Positions 45,734 through 54,699 of a stretch of 64,000 bases of DNA are shown in pieces (the stretch's first letter is position 1; each line of letters begins with the position of its first letter). The notes below the pieces were generated by a model. That model saw only the letters and a program-made list of their open reading frames with translations. It was not told where the DNA came from and made no database searches. The position numbers and the translations under genes are program-made. This DNA is from Bacillus sp. MM2020_4 (GTDB lineage Bacteria; Bacillota; Bacilli; Bacillales; Cytobacillaceae). The DNA lies in the NCBI RefSeq assembly GCF_011250555.1, contig NZ_JAANMZ010000001.1, positions 124,001-188,000 on the forward strand. The letters are read 5' to 3'.

Positions 45734-45762
45734 TTGCAATTTAAACTTGTAAACGGTAAAAT
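45734..45762 (+). promoter_or_regulatory. Putative promoter of ylaN with overlapping cre-like site
   Basis: TTGCAA and TAAAAT are 17 bases apart. TTGTAAACGGTAAAA, which matches the CcpA cre consensus except at one position, overlaps the spacer and the -10. Confidence 0.5.
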
Positions 45763-45803
45763 TTATAGATAAGTTGAATAATCGCTCTGAAACGGGGGGA
45801 TCA

Positions 45804-46088
45804 ATGGTGGCGTCTGAAATGATCGTGAATCACCAGGAAAAAGCCTTGGCTTTATTACAGGCTGATGCTGAAAAAATATTAAAGCTTATCAAAGTGCAAA
45901 TGGACAATCTCACGATGCCTCAATGCCCTCTTTATGAAGAGGTATTGGATACACAAATGTTTGGTTTATCTAGGGAAATAGACTTTGCTGTTCGATTAGG
46001 CTTAATAGATGGTAAGGATGGTAAAGCGATTCTAGCTCAATTAGAGAAAGAATTATCGGGTCTACACGATGCATCCTTGAAAAAATAA
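45804..46088 (+). CDS. ylaN: YlaN, iron-homeostasis protein
   Basis: The 94-residue helical protein has the very conserved core [42 protein letters not shown] (positions about 27-68). Work in B. subtilis and Staphylococcus aureus links YlaN to Fur: it relieves Fur repression when iron is low. The ATG follows GGGGGG by about four bases; a GTG one codon later gives better spacing and a start like B. subtilis MASEM, so either is possible. It precedes ftsW, as in B. subtilis. Confidence 0.94.
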   Translation: MVASEMIVNHQEKALALLQADAEKILKLIKVQMDNLTMPQCPLYEEVLDTQMFGLSREIDFAVRLGLIDGKDGKAILAQLEKELSGLHDASLKK

Positions 46089-46095
46089 TGACTTA

Positions 46096-46133
46096 AAAAC
46101 TCAAACAATTCACCTAATTGTTTGGGTTTTTTA
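46096..46133 (+). terminator. Terminator of ylaN
   Basis: AAAACTCAAACAATT pairs with AATTGTTTGGGTTTT (with G-U pairs) over a five-base loop and is followed by TT. Confidence 0.92.
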
Positions 46134-46263
46134 TTAAACATATTAAGTTTCAGAATCTTCTTTATTAAAATATTATAACAAATCCACTTTTCCTCAAGTC
46201 ATATCATTCATTTTCTATTATAATAGAGTTTATATATCAATTTTGAAAATGAGGACGTCTTAC

Positions 46264-47472
46264 ATGGTTAAAAAAATACTGAAATCATATGATTATACCC
46301 TGATTATTGCCATCATCCTGCTTTGTACATTCGGACTTGTGATGATTTATAGTTCAAGTATGGCATCAACCGTACAAAGGTATGGGTATCAAAGTGATTA
46401 TTTTTACCAAAAACAAAAAGTCTGGCTCTTAGCTTTTACGATGATTTTCCTTTTTATGGCGATTGTTCCGTATAAAATTATGAAGTTTACCAAGATTCTG
46501 GTTTTGATCGTTTTAGCCTCGATTGTCTTGCTCTTAGGATTGTTTATGTTTGGACAGGTAAAGAACAATGCACAAAGCTGGTACCAAATTGGTTCATTTT
46601 TATTTCAACCTTCAGAATTTGTAAAGCTTGCTGTCATCATTTACTTGGCAGCCGTTTATGCGAAAAAACAGGCCTATATCAATCAATTTAATAAAGGCGT
46701 TCTCCCGCCGTTAGTTTATCTTTTTATCGTTTGTGCGTTGATTATTTTTCAACCAGACTTCGGAACAGCATTTATTATAATGGTCATCGCCAGTATGATC
46801 ATTTTGTGCTCCGGAATGAATTTTAAAAGTATAGCAAAATTAGTCATTCTGGCCTTAATCATCCTTCTGCCGATTATTTTAGTATCGTGGGGAAAGTTCT
46901 TTTCTGATGAACAATTAAGTCGTTTTGCTGTATTGGAGAACCCCTTTTCTGAAAAATATATAAAAGATGAAGGATTTCATCTAGCAAATTCATACATTGC
47001 GATTGGATCTGGTGGTGTAAATGGATTGGGTCTAGGTAGAAGTATCCAGAAGCTTGGCTATTTACCGGAATCACATACCGATTTCATTATGGCAGTAATT
47101 GCTGAAGAACTAGGGATATGGGGTGTTGGTTTCGTTATTTTCCTTCTTGGCTACGTCGTCCTTCGTGGAATATATATCGGCTTACAATGTAAGGATCCTT
47201 TTGGCAGCCTGTTGGCCATTGGGATTTCAAGTATGATTGGAATCCAAACCTTTATTAATCTTGCAGGTGTGTCTGGGTTAATTCCGTTAACGGGTGTCCC
47301 GCTCCCATATATAAGCTACGGTGGTTCCTCATTGTTAATGCTAGGGATTGCAACTGGGATACTTGTAAATGTTTCTATGTTTACTAAATATGAAAAAAAA
47401 TATAAAGATAAACAAGAACATGGGGTTAAAAAGAAAAATTCCCAAGATGGAAAGGTATATTACATTAATTAA
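46264..47472 (+). CDS. ftsW: Septal peptidoglycan polymerase FtsW
   Basis: FtsW is the SEDS-family glycosyltransferase that polymerises septal peptidoglycan with its partner class B penicillin-binding protein. The 402-residue protein has ten hydrophobic segments, an extracytoplasmic loop with HTDFIMAVIAEELG and the conserved late motif SGLIPLTGVPLPYISYGGSS. Position between ylaN and pycA identifies it as FtsW and not RodA or SpoVE. The ATG eight bases after GAGGA is used; seven upstream residues in frame are not supported. TATAAT at 46219 is a likely -10. Confidence 0.95.
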   Translation: MVKKILKSYDYTLIIAIILLCTFGLVMIYSSSMASTVQRYGYQSDYFYQKQKVWLLAFTMIFLFMAIVPYKIMKFTKILVLIVLASIVLLLGLFMFGQVKNNAQSWYQIGSFLFQPSEFVKLAVIIYLAAVYAKKQAYINQFNKGVLPPLVYLFIVCALIIFQPDFGTAFIIMVIASMIILCSGMNFKSIAKLVILALIILLPIILVSWGKFFSDEQLSRFAVLENPFSEKYIKDEGFHLANSYIAIGSGGVNGLGLGRSIQKLGYLPESHTDFIMAVIAEELGIWGVGFVIFLLGYVVLRGIYIGLQCKDPFGSLLAIGISSMIGIQTFINLAGVSGLIPLTGVPLPYISYGGSSLLMLGIATGILVNVSMFTKYEKKYKDKQEHGVKKKNSQDGKVYYIN

Positions 47473-47474
47473 GA

Positions 47475-47506
47475 CGCGGGGGACAAGTAATCCCTTGCGT
47501 TTTTAA
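47475..47506 (+). terminator. Hairpin between ftsW and pycA
   Basis: ACGC...GGG pairs with CCC...GCGT with unpaired bases between, followed by TTTTT. It is a modest terminator. Confidence 0.65.
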
Positions 47507-47535
47507 AAATACATAGAGAATAGAAGGTGCTTTAC

Positions 47536-50500
47536 GTGACAAGACAGATAAATAAAGTATTGGTTGCCAATCGGGGAGAGATTGCAATAAGGGTTTTTCG
47601 CGCTTGTACTGAACTGAATATTCGCACTGTTGCGATTTATTCTAAAGAAGATTCAGGAGCCTACCATCGCTATAAAGCGGATGAAGCCTATTTAGTTGGG
47701 GAAGGAAAGAAACCAATTGATGCCTATTTGGACATAGATGGAATTATTGCCATCGCTAAAAAAAGCGGTGTGAATGCCATCCACCCAGGTTATGGATTCA
47801 TGTCTGAAAATATTCATTTTGCAAGAAGGTGTGAAGAAGAAGGAATTATTTTTATCGGCCCATCGCTTGAGCACTTGGATATGTTTGGTGATAAGGTAAA
47901 AGCAAGAAAACAGGCAGAGCTTGCCGATATTCCGGTTATTCCTGGTAGTAAAGGGCCTGTTGATAATGTGATGGAAGTAGAAGAGTTTGCAGATGCACAC
48001 GGATTCCCAATTATTATTAAGGCCTCGCTTGGCGGGGGTGGACGTGGAATGAGAATTGTTAAAAACCATGGAGAAGTTCGGGAGGCGTTTGATCGGGCAA
48101 AATCTGAAGCAAAAGCGGCATTTGGAAATGATGAAGTTTATCTTGAAAAATTAATTGAAAAACCTAAACACATTGAGGTTCAAATAATTGGTGACAGCTT
48201 CGGAAATATTGTTCATCTATTTGACCGCGATTGTTCAGTTCAAAGACGCCATCAAAAAGTAGTTGAAGTTGCCCCAAGTGTATCCATCTCGGATGACTTA
48301 CGGAAACGTATTTGTGATGCGGCTGTAAAATTGATGAAAAATGTCAATTATCTTAACGCAGGGACTGTTGAGTTTCTTGTGGCCGGAAATGATTTCTATT
48401 TCATTGAAGTAAACCCACGTATTCAAGTTGAACACACGGTTACCGAATTAGTAACAGGTATTGATATTGTCCAAACACAAATATTGGTTTCGGAGGGCCA
48501 TGAGTTAAACGGGCCAATCATTAACATACCAGAACAAGAAAAAATCCAATTGAACGGATTTGCCATCCAGTCCCGTGTTACCACTGAGGATCCGCTTAAT
48601 CATTTTATGCCTGATACAGGGAAAATCATGGCCTATCGCTCTGGAGGCGGCTTTGGGGTTCGCCTCGATGCCGGAAATGGGTTTCAAGGATCTGTTATAA
48701 CACCTTATTATGATTCATTGTTAGTTAAACTTTCAACATGGGCATTGACATTTGAACAAGCTGCATCAAAAATGGTTCGTAATTTACAAGAATTTAGAAT
48801 AAGGGGAATTAAAACCAATATTCCGTTTTTAGAAAATGTGGTCAAGCATGAGAAGTTTCGGAATGGAGAGTATGATACCTCTTTCATTGATACAACCCCA
48901 GAGCTATTCGTATTCCCTGTTAGTAAAGACCGAGGGACGAAGATGCTAAATTATATTGGAACGGTAACGGTAAATGGGTTCCCAGGTATTGAGAAAAAGA
49001 AGAGGCCTGTTTTCTCTAAACCAAGAATTCCAGCTTTAAAATATGATTTACCCATTCAAGACGGTACGAAGCAAATTTTAGATAAGTATGGAGCGGACGG
49101 ACTTGTTCAATGGGTTAAAAACCAAAAACAGGTTTTATTAACGGATACCACCTTTCGCGATGCGCATCAATCATTGTTAGCGACAAGGATGCGGACAACA
49201 GATATCATGCATATTGCGGAACCAACAGCCAAATTATTACCTGATTTATTTTCGTTTGAAATGTGGGGTGGAGCAACGTTTGATGTTGCCTATCGGTTCT
49301 TAAAAGAAGATCCATGGGATCGATTGTTAACACTCAGGGAGAACATCCCAAATGTTCTGTTCCAAATGCTCATTCGGGGGGCCAATGCAGTGGGCTATAA
49401 AAACTATCCCGATAATCTAATCCGTGAGTTTGTTAACCAATCCGCTACTGCCGGAGTTGATGTTTTCCGGATTTTTGACAGCTTAAACTGGGTAAAAGGA
49501 ATGGAAGTTGCCATCGATGCAGTGCGGCAGACGGGTAAAATAGCAGAGGCCTCTATTTGTTATACGGGTGATATTTTAGACCCATCAAGGGCCAAATATA
49601 ATCTTGAATATTATAAAAATCTTGCTAAAGAACTCGAACAGCAGGGAGCCCATATATTGGGAATTAAGGACATGGCGGGCCTGTTGAAACCGGAAGCAGC
49701 TTACCGTTTAGTGACTGAATTAAAAGAAGTAGTTGAGATCCCAATCCATCTTCATACCCATGATACAAGTGGAAATGGAATCTTTACTTATGCCCGTGCC
49801 ATCGAAGGTGGGGTTGACATTGTTGATACGGCATTAAGTACTATGGCAGGGTTAACATCACAGCCTAGTGCTAATTCATTATATTACGCTTTAGAAGGAA
49901 CTGAACGAAAGCCAAAGGTAAATATCGAGGCACTCGAGAAACTATCGTATTATTGGGAGGATGTCCGCAAATATTATCAGGACTTTGAGAGTGGGATGAT
50001 GTCACCTCATACAGAAGTCTATCAGCATGAAATGCCTGGCGGACAGTATAGTAATCTTCAACAACAAGCAAAGGCAGTTGGCCTTGGTGAGCAGTGGGAA
50101 GAAGTTAAAGACATGTATGCCCGTGTGAATAACCTGTTCGGTGATCTTGTCAAAGTGACACCTTCATCAAAGGTTGTCGGGGATATGGCATTATTCATGG
50201 TTCAAAATGAGTTAACAGAAGATGACGTATTATTAAAGGGACATTCGCTCGATTTTCCAGACTCAGTTGTGGAATTATTTGAGGGATACCTGGGACAGCC
50301 ATATGGAGGATTTCCTAGCGAGCTTCAAAAGGTCATATTAAAAGGAAAGAAGCCTTTAGTAGCGAGACCTGGTGAACTTCTAGAGCAAGTAGATTTTACC
50401 AAACTTCAGGAGGATCTTTTCGCAGAGCTTGGCAGAACAGTAACAGCCCATGAAATTGTTTCTTATGCCTTATATCCAAAGGTATTTATGGAATTTATGA

Positions 50501-50979
50501 AAACGGTAGAACTTTATGGGAAAATTTCCATGCTTGATACCCCGACCTTCCTTTACGGGATGAGGTTGGGTGAAGAAATCGAAATAGAAATTGAAACAGG
50601 TAAAACATTAATTGTGAAACTTGTTTCAATTGGTCAGCCTCAGGCTGATGGCACAAGAGTGGTCTATTTTGATTTAAATGGGCAGCCGCGGGAAGTTGTG
50701 ATTAAGGACGAAAGTATTAAATCCTCTGTGATTTCTAGATTAAAAGCAGATCCGAAAAACGATGAACATCTGTCTGCTTCTATGCCAGGAACAGTCATAA
50801 AAGTTGTCGTCGAAAAAGGGGAGAAGGTGGAACGTGGTGATCATTTAATGATTACAGAGGCGATGAAAATGGAAACGACGGTTCAAGCTCCTTTTTCCGG
50901 TATTGTTAAGGATATTTATGTGAAAAGCGGAGACGCAATTCTGACAGGAGACCTATTACTTGAATTAACTAAATCATAA
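47536..50979 (+). CDS. pycA: Pyruvate carboxylase
   Basis: PycA carboxylates pyruvate to oxaloacetate to refill the citric acid cycle. The 1147 residues equal the usual length: an N-terminal biotin carboxylase with ATP-grasp (KASLGGGGRGMRIV), a central carboxyltransferase starting at LTDTTFRDAHQSLLATRMRT, and a C-terminal biotin carrier with the biotinyl Lys in EAMKMETT. The GTG start eight bases after AAGG is chosen, giving MTRQINKVLVANRGEIAIR; an earlier GTG lies in the binding site. In B. subtilis PycA is activated by apo-CbpB, also encoded here. Confidence 0.97.
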   Translation: MTRQINKVLVANRGEIAIRVFRACTELNIRTVAIYSKEDSGAYHRYKADEAYLVGEGKKPIDAYLDIDGIIAIAKKSGVNAIHPGYGFMSENIHFARRCEEEGIIFIGPSLEHLDMFGDKVKARKQAELADIPVIPGSKGPVDNVMEVEEFADAHGFPIIIKASLGGGGRGMRIVKNHGEVREAFDRAKSEAKAAFGNDEVYLEKLIEKPKHIEVQIIGDSFGNIVHLFDRDCSVQRRHQKVVEVAPSVSISDDLRKRICDAAVKLMKNVNYLNAGTVEFLVAGNDFYFIEVNPRIQVEHTVTELVTGIDIVQTQILVSEGHELNGPIINIPEQEKIQLNGFAIQSRVTTEDPLNHFMPDTGKIMAYRSGGGFGVRLDAGNGFQGSVITPYYDSLLVKLSTWALTFEQAASKMVRNLQEFRIRGIKTNIPFLENVVKHEKFRNGEYDTSFIDTTPELFVFPVSKDRGTKMLNYIGTVTVNGFPGIEKKKRPVFSKPRIPALKYDLPIQDGTKQILDKYGADGLVQWVKNQKQVLLTDTTFRDAHQSLLATRMRTTDIMHIAEPTAKLLPDLFSFEMWGGATFDVAYRFLKEDPWDRLLTLRENIPNVLFQMLIRGANAVGYKNYPDNLIREFVNQSATAGVDVFRIFDSLNWVKGMEVAIDAVRQTGKIAEASICYTGDILDPSRAKYNLEYYKNLAKELEQQGAHILGIKDMAGLLKPEAAYRLVTELKEVVEIPIHLHTHDTSGNGIFTYARAIEGGVDIVDTALSTMAGLTSQPSANSLYYALEGTERKPKVNIEALEKLSYYWEDVRKYYQDFESGMMSPHTEVYQHEMPGGQYSNLQQQAKAVGLGEQWEEVKDMYARVNNLFGDLVKVTPSSKVVGDMALFMVQNELTEDDVLLKGHSLDFPDSVVELFEGYLGQPYGGFPSELQKVILKGKKPLVARPGELLEQVDFTKLQEDLFAELGRTVTAHEIVSYALYPKVFMEFMKTVELYGKISMLDTPTFLYGMRLGEEIEIEIETGKTLIVKLVSIGQPQADGTRVVYFDLNGQPREVVIKDESIKSSVISRLKADPKNDEHLSASMPGTVIKVVVEKGEKVERGDHLMITEAMKMETTVQAPFSGIVKDIYVKSGDAILTGDLLLELTKS

Positions 50980-51018
50980 AAAAAGCTGCCGGGAGAATTT
51001 TCACCGGCAGTTTCTTTA
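50980..51018. terminator. Terminator between pycA and ctaA
   Basis: CTGCCGG pairs with CCGGCAG; A- and T-rich flanks let it serve both converging genes. Confidence 0.85.
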
Positions 51019-51924
51019 TTGATGATTTCTTTTTGAACGAGAATATAACAATAAAAAATAACTTAAGACCCCAAATAAGCAGGTAATAAAGAAGGCGTGG
51101 AGCAGCGCAATATATAAGTTTAATCTGCTAAAGATGATGAAAGCACCTGCTATCACTTGTAATGATACAAGGATAAAAGAGATCATCCATCCATAATAAA
51201 GTACCTTTTGTTCTTTGTAATGGCGAATAGTTAAATAAAAAATATAGGTAATCCAGATAAAGATTAGCCCTGCAGCAGCCCGGTGTCCCATTTGCACCCA
51301 TTCATAAATATTGGACGGTAATGAAGGGGCATCGTTTAAACATAGAGGCCAATCTCGGCAAATGAGGCTTGCTTTCATGTGTCGGACTAGTGCGCCTGTA
51401 TAAATGACAAGGTAGCTATAGATGGATACACCAAGAATATGGAAGCCCATCCTTTTGTCAATGATGACCTTATCTGCATCAAATTTTTTATCAATTTCAA
51501 AAATCAGTAGTGTCAATAAAAGGACAGCCGCAAAAGAAACGAGAGAAATACCAAAATGCAAGGCAAGAACAAAACCTGATTGGCCCCATTTGACGGCAGC
51601 TGCTCCAATCAATGCCTGTAATAGTAAAAAGAAAAAGGAAAGTATGGAAAGAAATTTGGTTTCCCTAATGTGACCGATTGCCTTCCACGACCAAACTGAA
51701 AGAACGAGAACCATAATACCACCCACACCGGAGACAAGCCGATGGGCAAGTTCAATCATTAATTCAGGGGTTATTTCCAAAGGAAGAAATTTCCCGTGGC
51801 ATAATGGCCACGATCTTCCGCAGCCCATTCCAGAACCAGTCTTTGTTACTAATGCCCCGCCAATTAAAATAAATATCATTCCGATTGTAGTTGCAACAGC
51901 CAACCACTTCAAAGAACGTCGCAA
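51016..51924 (-). CDS. ctaA: Heme A synthase
   Basis: CtaA oxidises the heme O methyl group to make heme A for the cytochrome oxidase encoded next to it. The 302-residue membrane protein has about eight hydrophobic segments, the conserved Cys pair in [11 protein letters not shown] and a second pair CRDWPLC, with His ligands in ELAHRLVSG and QMGHRAAAG. The TTG start lies five bases after AGAGGTG and makes the product ([15 protein letters not shown]) align with B. subtilis CtaA; a GTG nine bases further up lies inside that site. It diverges from ctaB. Confidence 0.94.
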   Translation of the reverse strand: MRRSLKWLAVATTIGMIFILIGGALVTKTGSGMGCGRSWPLCHGKFLPLEITPELMIELAHRLVSGVGGIMVLVLSVWSWKAIGHIRETKFLSILSFFFLLLQALIGAAAVKWGQSGFVLALHFGISLVSFAAVLLLTLLIFEIDKKFDADKVIIDKRMGFHILGVSIYSYLVIYTGALVRHMKASLICRDWPLCLNDAPSLPSNIYEWVQMGHRAAAGLIFIWITYIFYLTIRHYKEQKVLYYGWMISFILVSLQVIAGAFIIFSRLNLYIALLHAFFITCLFGVLSYFLLLYSRSKRNHQ

Positions 51925-51953
51925 AAAATTCACCTCTTAAAAAGTTCAATAAT

Positions 51954-51982
51954 TTGTCAATGGATAATTCTGACAGTATAAT
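51954..51982 (+). promoter_or_regulatory. Strong sigma-A-type promoter directed towards ctaB
   Basis: TTGTCA and TATAAT are separated by 17 bases. The distance to the ctaB start is 577 bases, so either the leader is long and regulated or the product is a separate small RNA. Confidence 0.65.
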
Positions 51983-52110
51983 GAGTGAAAAATAACTAGA
52001 TGTAAAAGTCCTTACCTATCATAACGAAAAAAAAAGAAAAAGAACAGGATTTACGCATAGATTTTTAGATTACTTTTAATTAATATAGGTGCCTGATGAA
52101 TAATAAATAT

Positions 52111-52134
52111 TTTTCACTATTATTATAGTGAAAA
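52111..52134. repeat. Perfect nine-base inverted repeat in the ctaA-ctaB gap
   Basis: TTTTCACTA and TAGTGAAAA flank six bases. Its symmetry suggests a dimeric repressor site or an RNA hairpin; no protein can be assigned. Confidence 0.55.
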
Positions 52135-52558
52135 CAGTTGAAACTTGAGTTTGAGTCTGTTAGAAATATATATATAGGTATTTTATTTAGAATCATTATT
52201 TTTTAAAAGTAATATAAATTAATATATATTTGGGTTAATTACTCTAGGCTTTTCATGAATATAATATGAATGGATACGAAAGAAAAGAGTTATGATTGGT
52301 AATTGTGCTAGTTTTCAACAAATATTTAATTCTGTCACAATTTAGTCAAAAATTATTCAAAAAAAGTTCACAAAAATACCTGAAAGTGTGATTTAATATA
52401 CAGAGAAAGTGTTTTAAAAATCACTACATTTTTTAAAAATTGATTTTTACATAATATTATCGGACAAAATTAATAGTGGAGACATTTAAAAATAACTTTT
52501 GTATTTATATCCCCTCGATTGGTTAATATTTGGTAGTAAGGATTAGGAGGAGAAATAT

Positions 52559-53497
52559 ATGTCTAACACAAAGGCTTATGGAGACGCTGCCATAGAAAAT
52601 GGCGCTGCGAGCCTACATACATCATTGGAAAAGACTTCAGCTTGGAAAGACTTCATGGCCCTTATCAAGATTGGAATTGTGAATTCTAATTTGATTACCA
52701 CATTTACAGGTCTTTGGCTTGCACTTCATTTTTCAGGCCAAAGCTTTCTAAGTAATTTAGATATTGTATTTTTTACTGTGGCAGGATCTTCCCTCATTAT
52801 TGCAGGCTCTTGTGCAGTCAATAATTATGTTGATCGTGATATTGATCATTTGATGGAAAGAACGAAAACAAGACCTACTGTTACGGGAAAAATAGTACCC
52901 GGAAAAGTTCTTGGATTAGGTATTTTACTGATAGGACTGGGAACACTGTGTTTATTCTTTACAACCATGACTGCAACAGTAATTGGACTGCTTGGAGTTT
53001 TTAGCTATGTTTTCCTCTATACACTGTGGTCCAAGCGACAATTAGTTTCGAATACAATCATTGGAAGTATTTCAGGTGCGGTGCCACCGTTAATCGGATG
53101 GGCAGCAGTTGATGCAAATCTTGACATCATGGCCTGGGCATTGTTTGTTATTATGTTTGTTTGGCAACCTCCTCATTTTTATGCACTTGCCATGAGGAGA
53201 GTGAAAGAATACAAAGCAGCGGGTGTTCCGATGCTCCCGGTTGTGAAGGGCTTCAAAACAACCAAAATTCATATTGTCATATGGGTAGCTTTGCTCTTAC
53301 CCATACCGTTTTTTCTTACCAAATTAGGAATCCCATTTCTAATTCTTGCGACCGCTTTAAATATTGGTTGGCTGGCATTAGGGATTTATGGATATAGGGT
53401 CAAAGATGATATTAAGTGGGCAAAGCTAATGTTTGTTTATTCTTTGCAATATTTAACTATTATTTTTGTAGCGATGGTTATAGTTACGCTAATTTAG
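52559..53497 (+). CDS. ctaB: Protoheme IX farnesyltransferase (heme O synthase)
   Basis: CtaB attaches a farnesyl group to heme B, making heme O for CtaA. The 312-residue UbiA-family membrane protein has the two Asp-rich motifs [19 protein letters not shown] and YTLWSKR...WAAVDANLD, with HFYALAMRR late in the protein. AGGAGGAG lies before the ATG. It heads the ctaBCDEF gene series and is followed by a hairpin before ctaC. Confidence 0.97.
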   Translation: MSNTKAYGDAAIENGAASLHTSLEKTSAWKDFMALIKIGIVNSNLITTFTGLWLALHFSGQSFLSNLDIVFFTVAGSSLIIAGSCAVNNYVDRDIDHLMERTKTRPTVTGKIVPGKVLGLGILLIGLGTLCLFFTTMTATVIGLLGVFSYVFLYTLWSKRQLVSNTIIGSISGAVPPLIGWAAVDANLDIMAWALFVIMFVWQPPHFYALAMRRVKEYKAAGVPMLPVVKGFKTTKIHIVIWVALLLPIPFFLTKLGIPFLILATALNIGWLALGIYGYRVKDDIKWAKLMFVYSLQYLTIIFVAMVIVTLI

Positions 53498-53505
53498 TTT
53501 TGTCT

Positions 53506-53540
53506 ACGATTCTTTCCGTCGTATAAAAGGGAAGAATCGT
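53506..53540 (+). promoter_or_regulatory. Hairpin between ctaB and ctaC
   Basis: ACGATTCTTTCC pairs with GGGAAGAATCGT (G-U at one position) over an 11-base loop with no U-tract. It may be a processing or stabilising structure. Confidence 0.6.
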
Positions 53541-53608
53541 CTTACATACTTCTTCGACCAAACACAATTTTTTAGAATTCATTAGTGAAAGAGGGGTTTG
53601 ATTAAGCT

Positions 53609-54670
53609 ATGAAAAGGCTTGCGAAATGGCGCTTGACTTCGTTGTTTGCGATCTTAGCGCTTATACTTTCCGGATGTAGCGGTGAAAGATATGTTTCCGC
53701 ACTCCGACCAGCCGGTGAAGTTGCTGACATGCAATATGGTTTAATGAAGTTAAGCACCTATGTCATGGTGGGAGTAATCATTGTAGTAATGCTTATTTTT
53801 GTTATTATAATGGTTCGTTTTAGAAGAAAAGATGATAAAATTCCTAAGCAAGTTGAAGGAAGTCATACATTAGAAATATTATGGACGGCAATTCCTATCC
53901 TTTTGCTTCTAATTTTGGCTGTACCAACTGTTTCTGCAACATTCAAACTTGCTGATGTGAAAGAAATGGATAAAAAAGATACAAAAGCGTTAGTTATTAA
54001 TGTAAGGTCACATTTATATTGGTGGGATTTTGAATATCCTGGTCAGAAGATTGTGACGAGTCAGGAATTAGTCGTACCAACGGATGAAAAGGTTTATTTC
54101 AACTTAAAGTCTTTGGATGTTAAGCACTCATTTTGGATTCCAGCTGTTGGCGGAAAATTAGATATGAATACTGACAATATTAATAAATTCTGGTTAGAAT
54201 TTGATGATAAACGTGCAAATGAAGCTGGAAATCTCTTTTACGGAAAATGTGCAGAGCTTTGTGGTCCATCACATGCTTTAATGGACTTTAAAGTAAAAGC
54301 AATGAGCCGTGATAAATTTGATTCATGGGTATCTGCGATGCAGGATGTAAAAGAACCGCAAAAAGCACAAACAGATTTAGCTGCAGAAGGACAGGATATC
54401 TTTAATCAAAGCTGTATTGGCTGTCATGCTGTCACGCCTGCAAATAAAATGCCAGAAACAGCACGTCTTGCACCAAACTTAACCAATTTTGGTGACAGAT
54501 CCCGTGTTGCAGGTATTTTAGATCATAAAAAGGAAGATTTAAAAAATTGGATCAAAAATCCTGAAACATATAAGCCAGGTAACCAGATGACTGGTAAATA
54601 TCAAGATTTGTCAGATGATCAACTTGATGCGTTAGCAGAATATCTGATGGGCTTAAAGGTTCAGGAATAA
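53609..54670 (+). CDS. ctaC: Cytochrome caa3 oxidase subunit II with cytochrome c domain
   Basis: Subunit II receives electrons at the CuA site and, in caa3 enzymes, carries its own cytochrome c. The 353-residue lipoprotein has a lipobox LSGC with Cys23, two membrane helices, a cupredoxin domain with the CuA ligands in CAELCGPSHALM, and a C-terminal cytochrome c domain with heme-binding CIGCH and a later Met. AGAGGGG lies about 12 bases before the ATG. It is followed by ctaD, E and F. Confidence 0.97.
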   Translation: MKRLAKWRLTSLFAILALILSGCSGERYVSALRPAGEVADMQYGLMKLSTYVMVGVIIVVMLIFVIIMVRFRRKDDKIPKQVEGSHTLEILWTAIPILLLLILAVPTVSATFKLADVKEMDKKDTKALVINVRSHLYWWDFEYPGQKIVTSQELVVPTDEKVYFNLKSLDVKHSFWIPAVGGKLDMNTDNINKFWLEFDDKRANEAGNLFYGKCAELCGPSHALMDFKVKAMSRDKFDSWVSAMQDVKEPQKAQTDLAAEGQDIFNQSCIGCHAVTPANKMPETARLAPNLTNFGDRSRVAGILDHKKEDLKNWIKNPETYKPGNQMTGKYQDLSDDQLDALAEYLMGLKVQE

Positions 54671-54699
54671 GGGGAATCGGTTGAAAGGGAGGTAAAATT

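Larger units (their letters stand above)
51925..52558. promoter_or_regulatory. AT-rich ctaA-ctaB intergenic region
   Basis: This is the longest gene-free stretch in the window, 634 bases. TTGTCA (51954-51959) and TATAAT (51977-51982) with a 17-base spacer form a strong promoter pointing towards ctaB, which would give a leader of about 570 bases. It overlaps a TGTCA / TGACA inverted repeat. A nine-base inverted repeat TTTTCACTA / TAGTGAAAA is at 52111-52134. TTCACAAAAATAC near 52370 resembles ResD-type sites. No ORF with a ribosome binding site is present. In B. subtilis this divergent region is controlled by ResD and catabolite signals. Confidence 0.6.
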
